From positions 3,909,501 through 3,973,500 of the forward strand of contig NZ_CP042435.1 of NCBI RefSeq assembly GCF_007971225.1: DNA of 64,000 bases, read 5' to 3'. The DNA is from Panacibacter ginsenosidivorans. Lineage in GTDB: Bacteria; Bacteroidota; Bacteroidia; Chitinophagales; Chitinophagaceae. Each line of letters begins with the position of its first letter. Position 1 is the first letter of the stretch. Below the pieces are notes generated by a model. It worked only from the letters and a program-made list of their open reading frames with translations, was not told where the DNA came from and did not search any database. The position numbers were made by a program, and so were the translations under genes. Below, one piece after another: positions 1 to 8,006 of the stretch.

Positions 1-281
1 CATGATTCACCTATTTCATGCAAGTTCCTGTTTGCTGAAATAAGTACTACGGGTATAGATGCGGTTTCTGTTCTGCTTTTTAGCATGCGGCATATTTCGC
101 TCCCATCACTGCCTGACATGCGGATGTCGAGAAAGATAAGATCAGGAAATTCCTGTAACGTCTGCAGCGATCTGCCATCAGGAGAAGTCATTACTTCATA
201 GCCACGACCTTCCAGTATAATGGTGAGTACTTCCAGTATATCAGGATCATCATCGGCTATGTATACTTTTTTCCTGCTCAT
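1..281 (-). CDS. Response regulator receiver protein (partial, cut by window edge)
   Basis: The N-terminal 93 or so residues of a CheY-like receiver domain read leftwards and run off the window. After MSRKKVY come the acidic cluster ADDDPD near residues 9-14 and the likely phosphoacceptor Asp in FLDIRMSG near residue 55, then the conserved strand PVVLIS ending in the Ser/Thr position. The start ATG is one base after the stop codon of the upstream histidine kinase (TAA-C-ATG), so the two genes are almost certainly co-transcribed and translationally coupled. This is the cognate partner of the kinase. The output domain, if any, lies outside the window, so it could be a single-domain regulator or carry a DNA-binding domain. 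Confidence 0.9.
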   Translation of the reverse strand, partial: MSRKKVYIADDDPDILEVLTIILEGRGYEVMTSPDGRSLQTLQEFPDLIFLDIRMSGSDGSEICRMLKSRTETASIPVVLISANRNLHEIGES

Positions 282-282
282 G

Positions 283-3200
283 TTAATTATTTATTGGAAG
301 ACTAAAACTGAATACGGACCCTTTGCCTTTTTCGCTTTTCATCCATATTTTGCCGTTCTGTCGTTTTATTATTTCTGCTGATATATAAAGCCCCAAACCT
401 AAACCGGGAAATGTAGTTACATGGGCTTCTGTCTCTCTGTAAAAACGTTCAAATACATATTGCTGGTTTTCTTTTGCTATTCCAATTCCAAAATCTGTAA
501 CGCTGCAAATAGCCTTATCTTTTGTTGAAGTTAGCGAAATGATCACTTTATCTGCATCGGGGGAATATTTTATAGCATTTGTCAGCAAATTGGTTAAAAC
601 CTGTCCGGTTCTCTCTCTGTCCCCAATAATTGAACCATTCCATGCCTTGTCCTGAATTATAATTTTTTTGCTGGTGGTGATACTAATTTGCTCTACTACC
701 TCGTAAATAAGCTCATTGAAATTAAACTCAATATTCTGGAACTTCATTTTGCCGCCCTCCATCCTCGTTACATCAAGCAGATCTTGTACAAGCAGGTTAA
801 GTTTGTTAATCTGCGATACCATTTTTTGCAACAGCACAGCAGACGTATTGTCTTCGGCCTGTACAGCCCGCTGATGAAGGAATTGTGCAAATCCTTTTAC
901 TGAAGTTAGGGGTGTTTTTAATTCGTGCGTTACTATGCCCATGAATTCATCTTTGCGCTGTTGTTCATTTTTTTCCTCAGTTATGTCCATAATTGTCCCC
1001 AACATGCGTATAGGAATTTTATCAGCATCATAAATTACACGGCCCTGTGTTCTTATCCAACGTGTTGTTTCATCTTCTCTTATAACACGGGCTTCATAAA
1101 AATAAAATCCTGTTTTAATAGCATTGGAAAAGGCCTTTTCTACAACAGGTTTCAGGTCTTCAGGATGAATATGTTGCCGCATTTGCGGGTGTGTGATCTT
1201 TGCCGTTGGTGGATAACCAAATATTTCTGCCAGCCTTGGGGTATAGATAATATCAAGTGTTTGCAGGTTAAGATCCCATGAACCCATGTTGGTGTATTCG
1301 AGGGCCATATTTAAACGCTGCTCACTGTTTGCCAGCCGCTGTATGGCCAGCTTACCTTCAGTAATATCGTGTGTTACGCCGATCATCTTTAATGCATTAT
1401 TATATGCATCATAGGTTCCTTTCCCTGAAACCCTTATCCAGTGCGGGCTGCCATCGGGCCAGGTAACACAATACTCGCCATTGTAAACAGTATGATTTTT
1501 AATGGCCTTTTCTATAGCTTGTTGCACATAATCTTTATGAGCAGGGATGATCATTTTTAGAAGATCTGCAAAATTAAAATCTGCATTGGGCGGCAAACCG
1601 TAATTTGCTTTGCATTGCGGCGTACAATTCATTTCGCCGGTAGAAATATCCAATTCATAAGAACCCAGCTTACCTGCTTCCAGGGCAATTTCGAGCCGTT
1701 GATTTATTTTTTGCAGTTCCCTTTCACTCTCTTCAATTTTTCTTCTTGCCTGCACCTGTTGAGTAACATCATATCCGGTCACTAATACATCGGGCTCTGT
1801 TGCTTTATAACTCTGTAATCTTTTAAAAATAAAATTGATGTAAATTTTTTTCAATTCACCATTCACTTCAATATGAACAGGGCGTTCGTTACCCTTATAG
1901 GTGTTACCTGTTTCATACACCTCTTTAAGTATTTCCAGGTAAGGCTGGCCTTTTAATTCGGGTAATGCAGCAATCAATGGTTTTCCGATAACACTGCTGT
2001 CTTTACCCCATAATACCAACACCGCGTCGTTTGCAATTTCTACAATATGGTCAGGGCCATGCAGCAATGCCTTTGGTACTGGTGCTTCCTGTATTAGGTT
2101 ACGGAAATGTTTTTCACTTTCCTCTATCTTCTGCAATGCATTTTTTTCATTGGTAATATCTTCCGTAGTACCAAGTAATCTAACTGGTGTACCATTTTCA
2201 TTAAAAAAGAATTTAGCATCCATTTTCATCCAGTGAATGCTGCCATCATCCCACCTTATTCTTACTTCATAATTTAAACGCCCATTCTGAAGTGCGGTTG
2301 CATAAGCCATGTTGCGCCCAGGCAGGTCCTCCGGAAGCATTCTTGCAACACCTTCTTCCCGGGTTATTGCTTTTGCAGATCCAAAGATTTCATAAAAACG
2401 CGGAGAACAATATATTGCTCCTGTGGCAAGATCAAGATCAAAGGTCCCCAATTCACCGGCTTCTACTGCAAGACGAGCTCTTTCTTCAGCATCTTCAAGG
2501 TTTCGTTTAGCACGTGCCAGCTCTGTTATATCCGTTGCTGTATTTAAGACGCCGTAAGTATTTCCTTCTGTATCTTTTAGTGGTGTATAAGTGAAATTGA
2601 AATAAAATGTTTGCATCTTACCATTGATCATAAGATCAACGCGATCTCCATCTGAATGATAAGGGATGCCAGTGGTATACACATCATCAAGAAGCTGGTA
2701 AAAAGGCTGACCCTCCAGTTCTGGTAATGCCTCTCTGAAAGTTTTTCCAATCACAGAACTGTCTTTGCCCCATGTTTTTAATATTGCATCATTCACCATG
2801 GTAACACGCATTTCCCTTCCTAAATAAATAGCAAACGGCATAGGAGAGGCATTGATGTAATCACGAAAAGCTTTTTCGCTTTCATGTAATACCTGTTTGG
2901 CTTCTACAATTTTTGTTACATCGTGTGCAGCAACAATTACACCTTTTATCTCATCATCTTCAATCAGCGGTTGGTAGGTAAAATTGAAAAATGCAGTGGC
3001 GGTTTGCCCGTAGCGTTTTAACTGAACCGGAAATTCATTCCCATAGTAAGGTTCTCCTGTTTTTAATACATTTGTGATTAGTGGTTTTATTACTGGTTCT
3101 ACCTCAGGCATTACTTCAAACATAGGCCTCGAAAGCACATCTTCTGCTTTTCTGTCAACTATTTCAAGGTATCTTTTATTTGCTACTTCAATTATAAATT

Positions 3201-3783
3201 CCTCTCCCATAAATATGGCAATACCCATGGGGGCCTGCTCAATCATGTTGAAGAATTTTTTTTCATTGGAATCAAACTTTTTTAGGAGCTCTACCTTTTG
3301 TGATGTTTCTGAGCACGTAACAAAAACACCACCAACATCCCCATTTTCATCATTGACAGGACTATAACTAAATGTCCAGTAAACATCTTCTAATTTGCCA
3401 TTACGGTATATAGGTATAAGCTGGTCTTCATTCCACGTAGCTTCACCACCACTCATTACCTGGTCTATCAAAGGTTTAATAATGTGCCATATTTCCGGCC
3501 ATACATCTTCCCCACGGCTACCCAATGCATGGGGGTGCTTACCTTCATTTCCAAGGCTTGGCCTGTACGCATCATTATAAAAACAAATAAGATCGGGCCC
3601 CCAAAAAAGGAACATAGGGAACTTTGAATGCAGAATTATGCTTAGAGTGGTACGAAGACTTTGAGGCCACCATTCTATAGCTCCCAATGATGTTTGCGAC
3701 CAATCTATAGATGCAATAAGTTCAGCGGTCTCCCCACCACCTTTTAAGAAATTATAATTTACTTCCCTGCTGCTGACTTTCAT
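283..3783 (-). CDS. Soluble multi-PAS sensor histidine kinase
   Basis: A 1166-residue hybrid-free histidine kinase. I count about seven PAS/PAC modules from residue 30 to 935; repeated phrases such as EAGELGTFDLD, EAGKLGSYELD and EYTNMGSWDLN mark their starts. The HisKA H-box THELKTPLTS puts the phosphorylated His near residue 951. The HATPase domain shows the N-box (NLLTNAIKYSP), G1 (DFGIGIA), F-box (FERFYR) and G2 (GLGLGLYIS). I see no signal peptide or transmembrane helix, so it should sense cytoplasmic or membrane-diffusible cues. Two PAS modules share the phrase WGKDSSVIGK, which suggests internal duplication. It autophosphorylates and should pass phosphate to the receiver protein encoded immediately downstream. 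The signal sensed cannot be told from sequence. Confidence 0.93.
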   Translation of the reverse strand: MKVSSREVNYNFLKGGGETAELIASIDWSQTSLGAIEWWPQSLRTTLSIILHSKFPMFLFWGPDLICFYNDAYRPSLGNEGKHPHALGSRGEDVWPEIWHIIKPLIDQVMSGGEATWNEDQLIPIYRNGKLEDVYWTFSYSPVNDENGDVGGVFVTCSETSQKVELLKKFDSNEKKFFNMIEQAPMGIAIFMGEEFIIEVANKRYLEIVDRKAEDVLSRPMFEVMPEVEPVIKPLITNVLKTGEPYYGNEFPVQLKRYGQTATAFFNFTYQPLIEDDEIKGVIVAAHDVTKIVEAKQVLHESEKAFRDYINASPMPFAIYLGREMRVTMVNDAILKTWGKDSSVIGKTFREALPELEGQPFYQLLDDVYTTGIPYHSDGDRVDLMINGKMQTFYFNFTYTPLKDTEGNTYGVLNTATDITELARAKRNLEDAEERARLAVEAGELGTFDLDLATGAIYCSPRFYEIFGSAKAITREEGVARMLPEDLPGRNMAYATALQNGRLNYEVRIRWDDGSIHWMKMDAKFFFNENGTPVRLLGTTEDITNEKNALQKIEESEKHFRNLIQEAPVPKALLHGPDHIVEIANDAVLVLWGKDSSVIGKPLIAALPELKGQPYLEILKEVYETGNTYKGNERPVHIEVNGELKKIYINFIFKRLQSYKATEPDVLVTGYDVTQQVQARRKIEESERELQKINQRLEIALEAGKLGSYELDISTGEMNCTPQCKANYGLPPNADFNFADLLKMIIPAHKDYVQQAIEKAIKNHTVYNGEYCVTWPDGSPHWIRVSGKGTYDAYNNALKMIGVTHDITEGKLAIQRLANSEQRLNMALEYTNMGSWDLNLQTLDIIYTPRLAEIFGYPPTAKITHPQMRQHIHPEDLKPVVEKAFSNAIKTGFYFYEARVIREDETTRWIRTQGRVIYDADKIPIRMLGTIMDITEEKNEQQRKDEFMGIVTHELKTPLTSVKGFAQFLHQRAVQAEDNTSAVLLQKMVSQINKLNLLVQDLLDVTRMEGGKMKFQNIEFNFNELIYEVVEQISITTSKKIIIQDKAWNGSIIGDRERTGQVLTNLLTNAIKYSPDADKVIISLTSTKDKAICSVTDFGIGIAKENQQYVFERFYRETEAHVTTFPGLGLGLYISAEIIKRQNGKIWMKSEKGKGSVFSFSLPINN

Positions 3784-3949
3784 TATTAAAACAGGTTATG
3801 GAATATGGATCTTTAAATTATGTAAATTAATGATTTTTTATCTCTGCGATTAATAAAATCATAAACCAGGATTTGATCTTTACTTACCTATTATGCAAAA
3901 CAAGTACCGCTTTAGATCTTTATACACCATTATCAGTTAAACTTTTTTA

Positions 3950-4096
3950 CCTGCTTTATCCTTTCATGGCATCGCCGCTTGTGTCACTCACTTGTGCGTT
4001 TGGAAAAACCGTCAACTGTCGACAGATATTCAACAGCACAAGAGTGCGACGCAACAGACGATGATAGCTGTAATGCAGCCCGGCTCATAAAATTAA
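3950..4096 (-). repeat. Dispersed palindromic repeat, paired unit A (type 2 / type 1 ends)
   Basis: The left core TTGTGTCACTCACTTGTGC (3979-3997) and right core GCACAAGAGTGCGACGCAA (4036-4054) are imperfect inverted repeats. The right arm continues to the outer motif CCCGGCTCATAAAA. The interior contains GTCAACTGTCGACAG, related to the palindrome inside pbpC. It fills most of the 390-bp gap between the divergent kinase and pruA genes; the rest of that gap shows nothing I can name. Confidence 0.9.
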
Positions 4097-4175
4097 TCAA
4101 TACATTATAAGCAGCCTGTTCGTAGCTAACGCATGTCAGCTTCTTTTATTAACTTGCGCCCCTAAATATTTGTAC

Positions 4176-5807
4176 ATGAACCTTGGATATTTCTCTTACC
4201 CGCTTCCTGCAAACGAGCCTGTATTGCAGTATGCACCGGGCTCACCGGAGAAAGCGGCGCTCAAAAAAACACTGGCAGAATTAAAGAAGAAACCGATAGA
4301 AGTGCCCATGTATATTGGCGGCAAGACTGTAAAAAGTGGCAATAAAATAAGCATGCACCCACCGCATGAAATTGCGCATACGCTTGGCTATTTTCATTTA
4401 GGTGATGAGAAACATGTGAAGCAGGCAATTGATGCCGCATTAAAAGCAAAACAAGCGTGGGCTGATATGCCCTGGGAAGACAGGGCGCATATATTTTTGA
4501 AAGCCGCTGACCTGATGGCTACAAAATATCGCACTTACATGAATGGCACAACCATGCTTGGTCAGAGTAAAAATGCATACCAGGCCGAGATAGACAGTGC
4601 ATGCGAGATCATAGATTTTCTTCGTTTCAATGTGCATTATTTAAGCGAGATATATAAACAACAGCCGATCTCTTCCCCCGGCGTTCACAACAGGATGGAG
4701 TGGAGACCGCTTGAAGGTTTTGTATTAGCAATAACGCCTTTCAACTTTACTGCTATTGCGGGCAACTTACCAACAAGTGCTGCTATGTGTGGTAATGTAG
4801 TTGTATGGAAACCAGCTAATACGCAGGTGTATGCAGCGCAGATGATTATGCGCATTTTAAAAGAAGCAGGTTTGCCGGATGGTGTTATCAATCTTATTTA
4901 CGTTGATGGACCAACACTTGGCAGCGTTTGTTTTGCACATCCTGATTTTGCAGGGGTACATTTTACAGGATCAACAGGTGTGTTCAATCAAATGTGGAAG
5001 ACGATTGGAGAGAATGTAGCAAAATATAAATCTTATCCACGCATTGTTGGTGAAACAGGCGGTAAAGATTTTGTGATGGTACATAAAAGTGCAGACCCGG
5101 ATGTTGTGGTTACAGCATTGGCACGTGGCGCTTTCGAATACCAGGGACAAAAATGTTCTGCTGCATCAAGAGCATATATACCTTCTAACATTGCAGAAGA
5201 AGTAAAAGAAAAGTTAGTTGCAGAAATTGGGACAATGAGAATGGGAACTGTGGAAGATTTCAGCAACTTTATCAATGCCGTTATAGATGAAAAAAGTTTT
5301 GATAAAATAGCTGCATACATCGCTGCTGCAAAAAAAGACAAGAAAGCAAAAATTTTAGTGGGTGGTAAATGCGACAAAACGGAAGGATATTTTATTGAAC
5401 CAACCGTTATTGAAGCAAAAGATCCAAAGTATGTAACTATGTGCGAAGAGATCTTTGGACCTGTACTTACGATCTATGTTTACGATGCAGAAAAGTTTGA
5501 AGAGACAATGGCAATCCTTGACGGCACTTCTCCTTATGCACTTACTGGTTCTATTCTTGCACAAGACAGAGATGCTGTAGTGTTGGCTACAGCTAAGTTG
5601 CGCAATGCCGCAGGTAATTTTTATATCAATGATAAACCAACAGGCGCAGTAGTTGGTCAGCAGCCATTTGGCGGCGCAAGAGCAAGCGGAACAAATGATA
5701 AAGCTGGTAGCATGATCAATTTGTATCGTTGGTTAAGTGCAAGAACGATAAAAGAAACTTATAATCCGCCAACAGATTACAGGTATGCGTTTTTGAAAGA
5801 ATCGTAG
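4176..5807 (+). CDS. pruA: L-glutamate gamma-semialdehyde (delta-1-pyrroline-5-carboxylate) dehydrogenase
   Basis: An NAD-dependent aldehyde dehydrogenase that oxidises glutamate semialdehyde to glutamate in proline breakdown. It is about 543 residues long, as expected for the stand-alone, eukaryote-like P5C dehydrogenases of Bacteroidota. The catalytic Cys lies in GQKCSAASR near residue 325, the general-base Glu in VGETGGKDF near 290, and cofactor-binding motifs include TPFNFTAI and FTGSTGV. I chose the ATG at 4176 rather than the in-frame TTG two codons earlier because MNLGYFSYPLPANEP is the usual family start. No proline dehydrogenase gene is adjacent. A terminator follows the stop codon. 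The function is inferred from strong family similarity. Confidence 0.95.
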   Translation: MNLGYFSYPLPANEPVLQYAPGSPEKAALKKTLAELKKKPIEVPMYIGGKTVKSGNKISMHPPHEIAHTLGYFHLGDEKHVKQAIDAALKAKQAWADMPWEDRAHIFLKAADLMATKYRTYMNGTTMLGQSKNAYQAEIDSACEIIDFLRFNVHYLSEIYKQQPISSPGVHNRMEWRPLEGFVLAITPFNFTAIAGNLPTSAAMCGNVVVWKPANTQVYAAQMIMRILKEAGLPDGVINLIYVDGPTLGSVCFAHPDFAGVHFTGSTGVFNQMWKTIGENVAKYKSYPRIVGETGGKDFVMVHKSADPDVVVTALARGAFEYQGQKCSAASRAYIPSNIAEEVKEKLVAEIGTMRMGTVEDFSNFINAVIDEKSFDKIAAYIAAAKKDKKAKILVGGKCDKTEGYFIEPTVIEAKDPKYVTMCEEIFGPVLTIYVYDAEKFEETMAILDGTSPYALTGSILAQDRDAVVLATAKLRNAAGNFYINDKPTGAVVGQQPFGGARASGTNDKAGSMINLYRWLSARTIKETYNPPTDYRYAFLKES

Positions 5808-5842
5808 AAGGCATGATTTAAAGAGTTGAGAAATACTCCGGA

Positions 5843-5878
5843 AGAGGCTGATAAATTTTATCAGCTTCTTTTGTTTTT
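5843..5878 (+). terminator. Rho-independent terminator after pruA
   Basis: The stem AGAGGCTGATAAA pairs with TTTATCAGCTTCT with one G-T wobble, followed by a T-rich tract (TTTTGTTTTTG). It lies about 35 bases after the pruA stop codon. Confidence 0.75.
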
Positions 5879-5950
5879 GATTTAAGTGAATGCGCATTTT
5901 AACTTTGAGGATTGATATTTGTATCCATTTTGATAAAATAAAATAAGACC

Positions 5951-6205
5951 ATGTGTAATTTCTCTATAAAATTCGACAGCGATGTGCATCATGTAATAAG
6001 AGTTGCGAAGAACGCTATTACAAGTTCAGGTGGCAGCTTTACCGGCAATGAAGATGCCGGAGGATTTGAGATCAGTACGTTTATGGGACAGATAATTGGC
6101 ACTTACACGATCGTGAATAATGAGATCAATATTGATATAACAAAGAAACCCATGTTTGTTCCCTGCAGCGAAATTGAAAACCAGTTGAGAAAATATCTTA
6201 GCTAA
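5951..6205 (+). CDS. Small conserved-looking protein of unknown function
   Basis: An 84-residue soluble protein starting MCNFSIKFDSD. I see no signal peptide, membrane segment or named domain. The sequence alternates short beta-like stretches (GFEISTFMGQIIGTYTIV, NEINIDITKKP) after a helix rich in V, A and K, which suggests a compact alpha/beta fold. Codon use and an A-rich stretch before the ATG resemble neighbouring genes, which supports it being real. It lies between pruA (with its terminator) and ispD, and a solitary repeat arm begins about 30 bases after its stop, so it is probably transcribed on its own. No function can be assigned. Confidence 0.65.
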   Translation: MCNFSIKFDSDVHHVIRVAKNAITSSGGSFTGNEDAGGFEISTFMGQIIGTYTIVNNEINIDITKKPMFVPCSEIENQLRKYLS

Positions 6206-6232
6206 ATTTCTTCCTTGCCGAATAACGATAAA

Positions 6233-6292
6233 GCCGCAGAAGAGTGCGACGCAAGAAAAGTTCCACAGTGGTTTGTAGCTGACTACATAATA
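6233..6292 (-). repeat. Dispersed repeat, solitary type 1 arm (B)
   Basis: The core AGAGTGCGACGCAA (6241-6254) is the reverse complement of the type 1 end. It is followed by GTAGCTGACTACATAA, corresponding to the outer arm. No partner arm is visible nearby. It lies just after the small unknown gene. Confidence 0.7.
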
Positions 6293-6334
6293 ATCCCTTA
6301 TATAAAATGCGATTAATTTCCTTTCTTTGAATAC

Positions 6335-7012
6335 ATGAAAAAATATGCGGTGATCGTTGCGGGCGGCTCTGGAACAAGAATGGGCAATGTTATTCCCAAA
6401 CAGTTTTTATTGCTAAAAGGTAAGCCGGTACTTTGGTACACCATGGATTCTTTTTTGCGTGCTTATGATGATATGCATATTATTCTTGTGTTGCCAAAAG
6501 ATCATTTGAAGAAAGGTGAAAAGATCATCAATCAATTGAATGCCGAAGGAAAGGTTTCGATGGTAGAAGGCGGCAATACACGTTTTGATTCCGTAAAAGA
6601 AGGATTAAAAAAAGTGGAAAACGAGGCTGTTGTTTTTGTGCATGATGGAGTGCGTTGTTTGATAAGTGTTCCGTTGATAAGGCGTTGCTATAACCAAACT
6701 ATTGAAAAAGGAAGTGCAGTGCCTGCAGTAGCAGCAACAGATTCAATTCGCATTGTAAAAAATGGCTCGCATTATATTAGCGACAGGCAACAGGTGCGCA
6801 TTATTCAAACGCCACAAACATTTTTAAGTAATATTATTTTGCCCGCGTTTGAACAGGCATACAGCGATGATTTTACTGATGAAGCAACTGTTGTGGAAGC
6901 CTTTGGTTCGCCTGTGTACTTAACGGATGGTGAGTATGATAATATAAAGATCACAAGGCCTATTGATCTGTTGATCGCAGAAAGAATTATTGAAGACAGG
7001 TCTGCGTTTTAA
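6335..7012 (+). CDS. ispD: 2-C-methyl-D-erythritol 4-phosphate cytidylyltransferase
   Basis: Third step of the non-mevalonate isoprenoid pathway: transfers CMP from CTP to methylerythritol phosphate. The 225-residue length is typical. The N-terminal nucleotide-binding loop AGGSGTRMG (residues 9-17) is followed by the Lys of PKQFLLLKGKP. Further family motifs are VFVHDGVRCL (near 100-110), PAVAATDSI, the IQTPQTF segment (near 160) and FTDEATVVEAFG. No ispF is fused or adjacent, which is common in this phylum. The product feeds the undecaprenyl and quinone precursors needed by the cell-wall genes further along, though no operon links them. Confidence 0.95.
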   Translation: MKKYAVIVAGGSGTRMGNVIPKQFLLLKGKPVLWYTMDSFLRAYDDMHIILVLPKDHLKKGEKIINQLNAEGKVSMVEGGNTRFDSVKEGLKKVENEAVVFVHDGVRCLISVPLIRRCYNQTIEKGSAVPAVAATDSIRIVKNGSHYISDRQQVRIIQTPQTFLSNIILPAFEQAYSDDFTDEATVVEAFGSPVYLTDGEYDNIKITRPIDLLIAERIIEDRSAF

Positions 7013-7075
7013 TATTTTTATGAACCCAACTTATTACTACTATTAAGATTTTCTTGCGTCGCACTCTTGTACAGT
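7013..7075 (+). repeat. Dispersed repeat, solitary type 1 arm (C)
   Basis: A full outer arm (TTATGAACCCAAC, then ACTATTAAG) leads into the perfect core TTGCGTCGCACTCTTGTAC at 7054-7072. No second arm follows. It occupies the convergent gap between ispD and the acyltransferase-like gene. Confidence 0.85.
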
Positions 7076-7096
7076 TAGTACTCTACTCAACATTAA

Positions 7097-8002
7097 TTAA
7101 TGCTTTACCAATTTTATTAACCCTGGAAGATTATTGAAATGTAATCTTTGATAAGATTGATTAACAACATCAAATTTTTCGTAGAATTTCCTGATGCTAT
7201 TTATATCAGAGCCTTCAAAATCAAATAATAATTTTGAGCCAGCAAACTCTTTAAATATTTCATCAAATAAAAAGTGGTTTGCTTCTGTTTTTCTTCCAGC
7301 ACCTGTAGTGCTGTTCATTAAATTATATAAACGTTGTTTATCTTTCAATAATAATGCTACTGCAAGTAATTCGTTGTTTGCGCTAACGACTTTTCTTACA
7401 GCAGTGTTATTTTGCGTATGCAAATAGTTACAGAGCTTTTCAAAATTTTCATAATCTTTCAACGAAATATTCTTCAGTCTTTTACTATATAGCTCTTTGT
7501 ACATGTTGATTGCATCAACGTAATTTCCTGATGAATAAATGAATGATTGCTTTGATGCTTTTTTTAAATTCTTAAGTAAGTCTTCGTTATAATGCTTACT
7601 AAGATTATAGTAGTTTAAAGAAATATCTTTTACAAAATTGTCGCACAGTTTTGCGCCGGCAACATTGTTTTGAAAATTGAAATTGTAATCGCCATATTTA
7701 CAGAACTTAAATAATTCTGTTAGTAACAACTCAGTATAATTATTATCGCTTGTTGTAAAAAAGCCAAGCTGTTGTATTAATGGAACATCATAACAATATT
7801 TTATTCCAAGTTTACGGCGCCATGGTATTGGCATAACCGCTTCATAATTATTGATCACAATTCCAGTCCAGTTGTCTGCCATGTGATCAAGATAATAAGT
7901 ATAGGCATAGATCATTGGGCTGCTGCTGTTTTGAATGCAGCTATTCCATTTCTGCTGATCAATGTTATGAGAAGGTATGATATTAATTTGCGGAGCACTC
8001 AT
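7097..8002 (-). CDS. GNAT/FemAB-like acyltransferase family protein
   Basis: A 301-residue cytoplasmic protein. Its layout, an N-terminal region with MPIPWRRKLGIKYCYDVP followed by a helical middle (LLKNLKKASKQSF, MYKELYSKRLKN) and a C-terminal GNAT-like part (ELLAVALLLKD, NHFLFDEIFKEFAG, FDFEGSDINSIRKFYEKF), matches the FemAB/Acetyltransf_6-like proteins of Bacteroidota. The FDFEGS and IRKFYEKF segments are typical of that fold. The start codon lies 4 bases after the stop of the upstream M1 peptidase gene, so the two are co-transcribed. The substrate is unknown; an aminoacyl or acyl transfer to a cell-envelope component is only a guess from the superfamily. Confidence 0.7.
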   Translation of the reverse strand: MSAPQINIIPSHNIDQQKWNSCIQNSSSPMIYAYTYYLDHMADNWTGIVINNYEAVMPIPWRRKLGIKYCYDVPLIQQLGFFTTSDNNYTELLLTELFKFCKYGDYNFNFQNNVAGAKLCDNFVKDISLNYYNLSKHYNEDLLKNLKKASKQSFIYSSGNYVDAINMYKELYSKRLKNISLKDYENFEKLCNYLHTQNNTAVRKVVSANNELLAVALLLKDKQRLYNLMNSTTGAGRKTEANHFLFDEIFKEFAGSKLLFDFEGSDINSIRKFYEKFDVVNQSYQRLHFNNLPGLIKLVKH

Positions 8003-8006
8003 ACTA

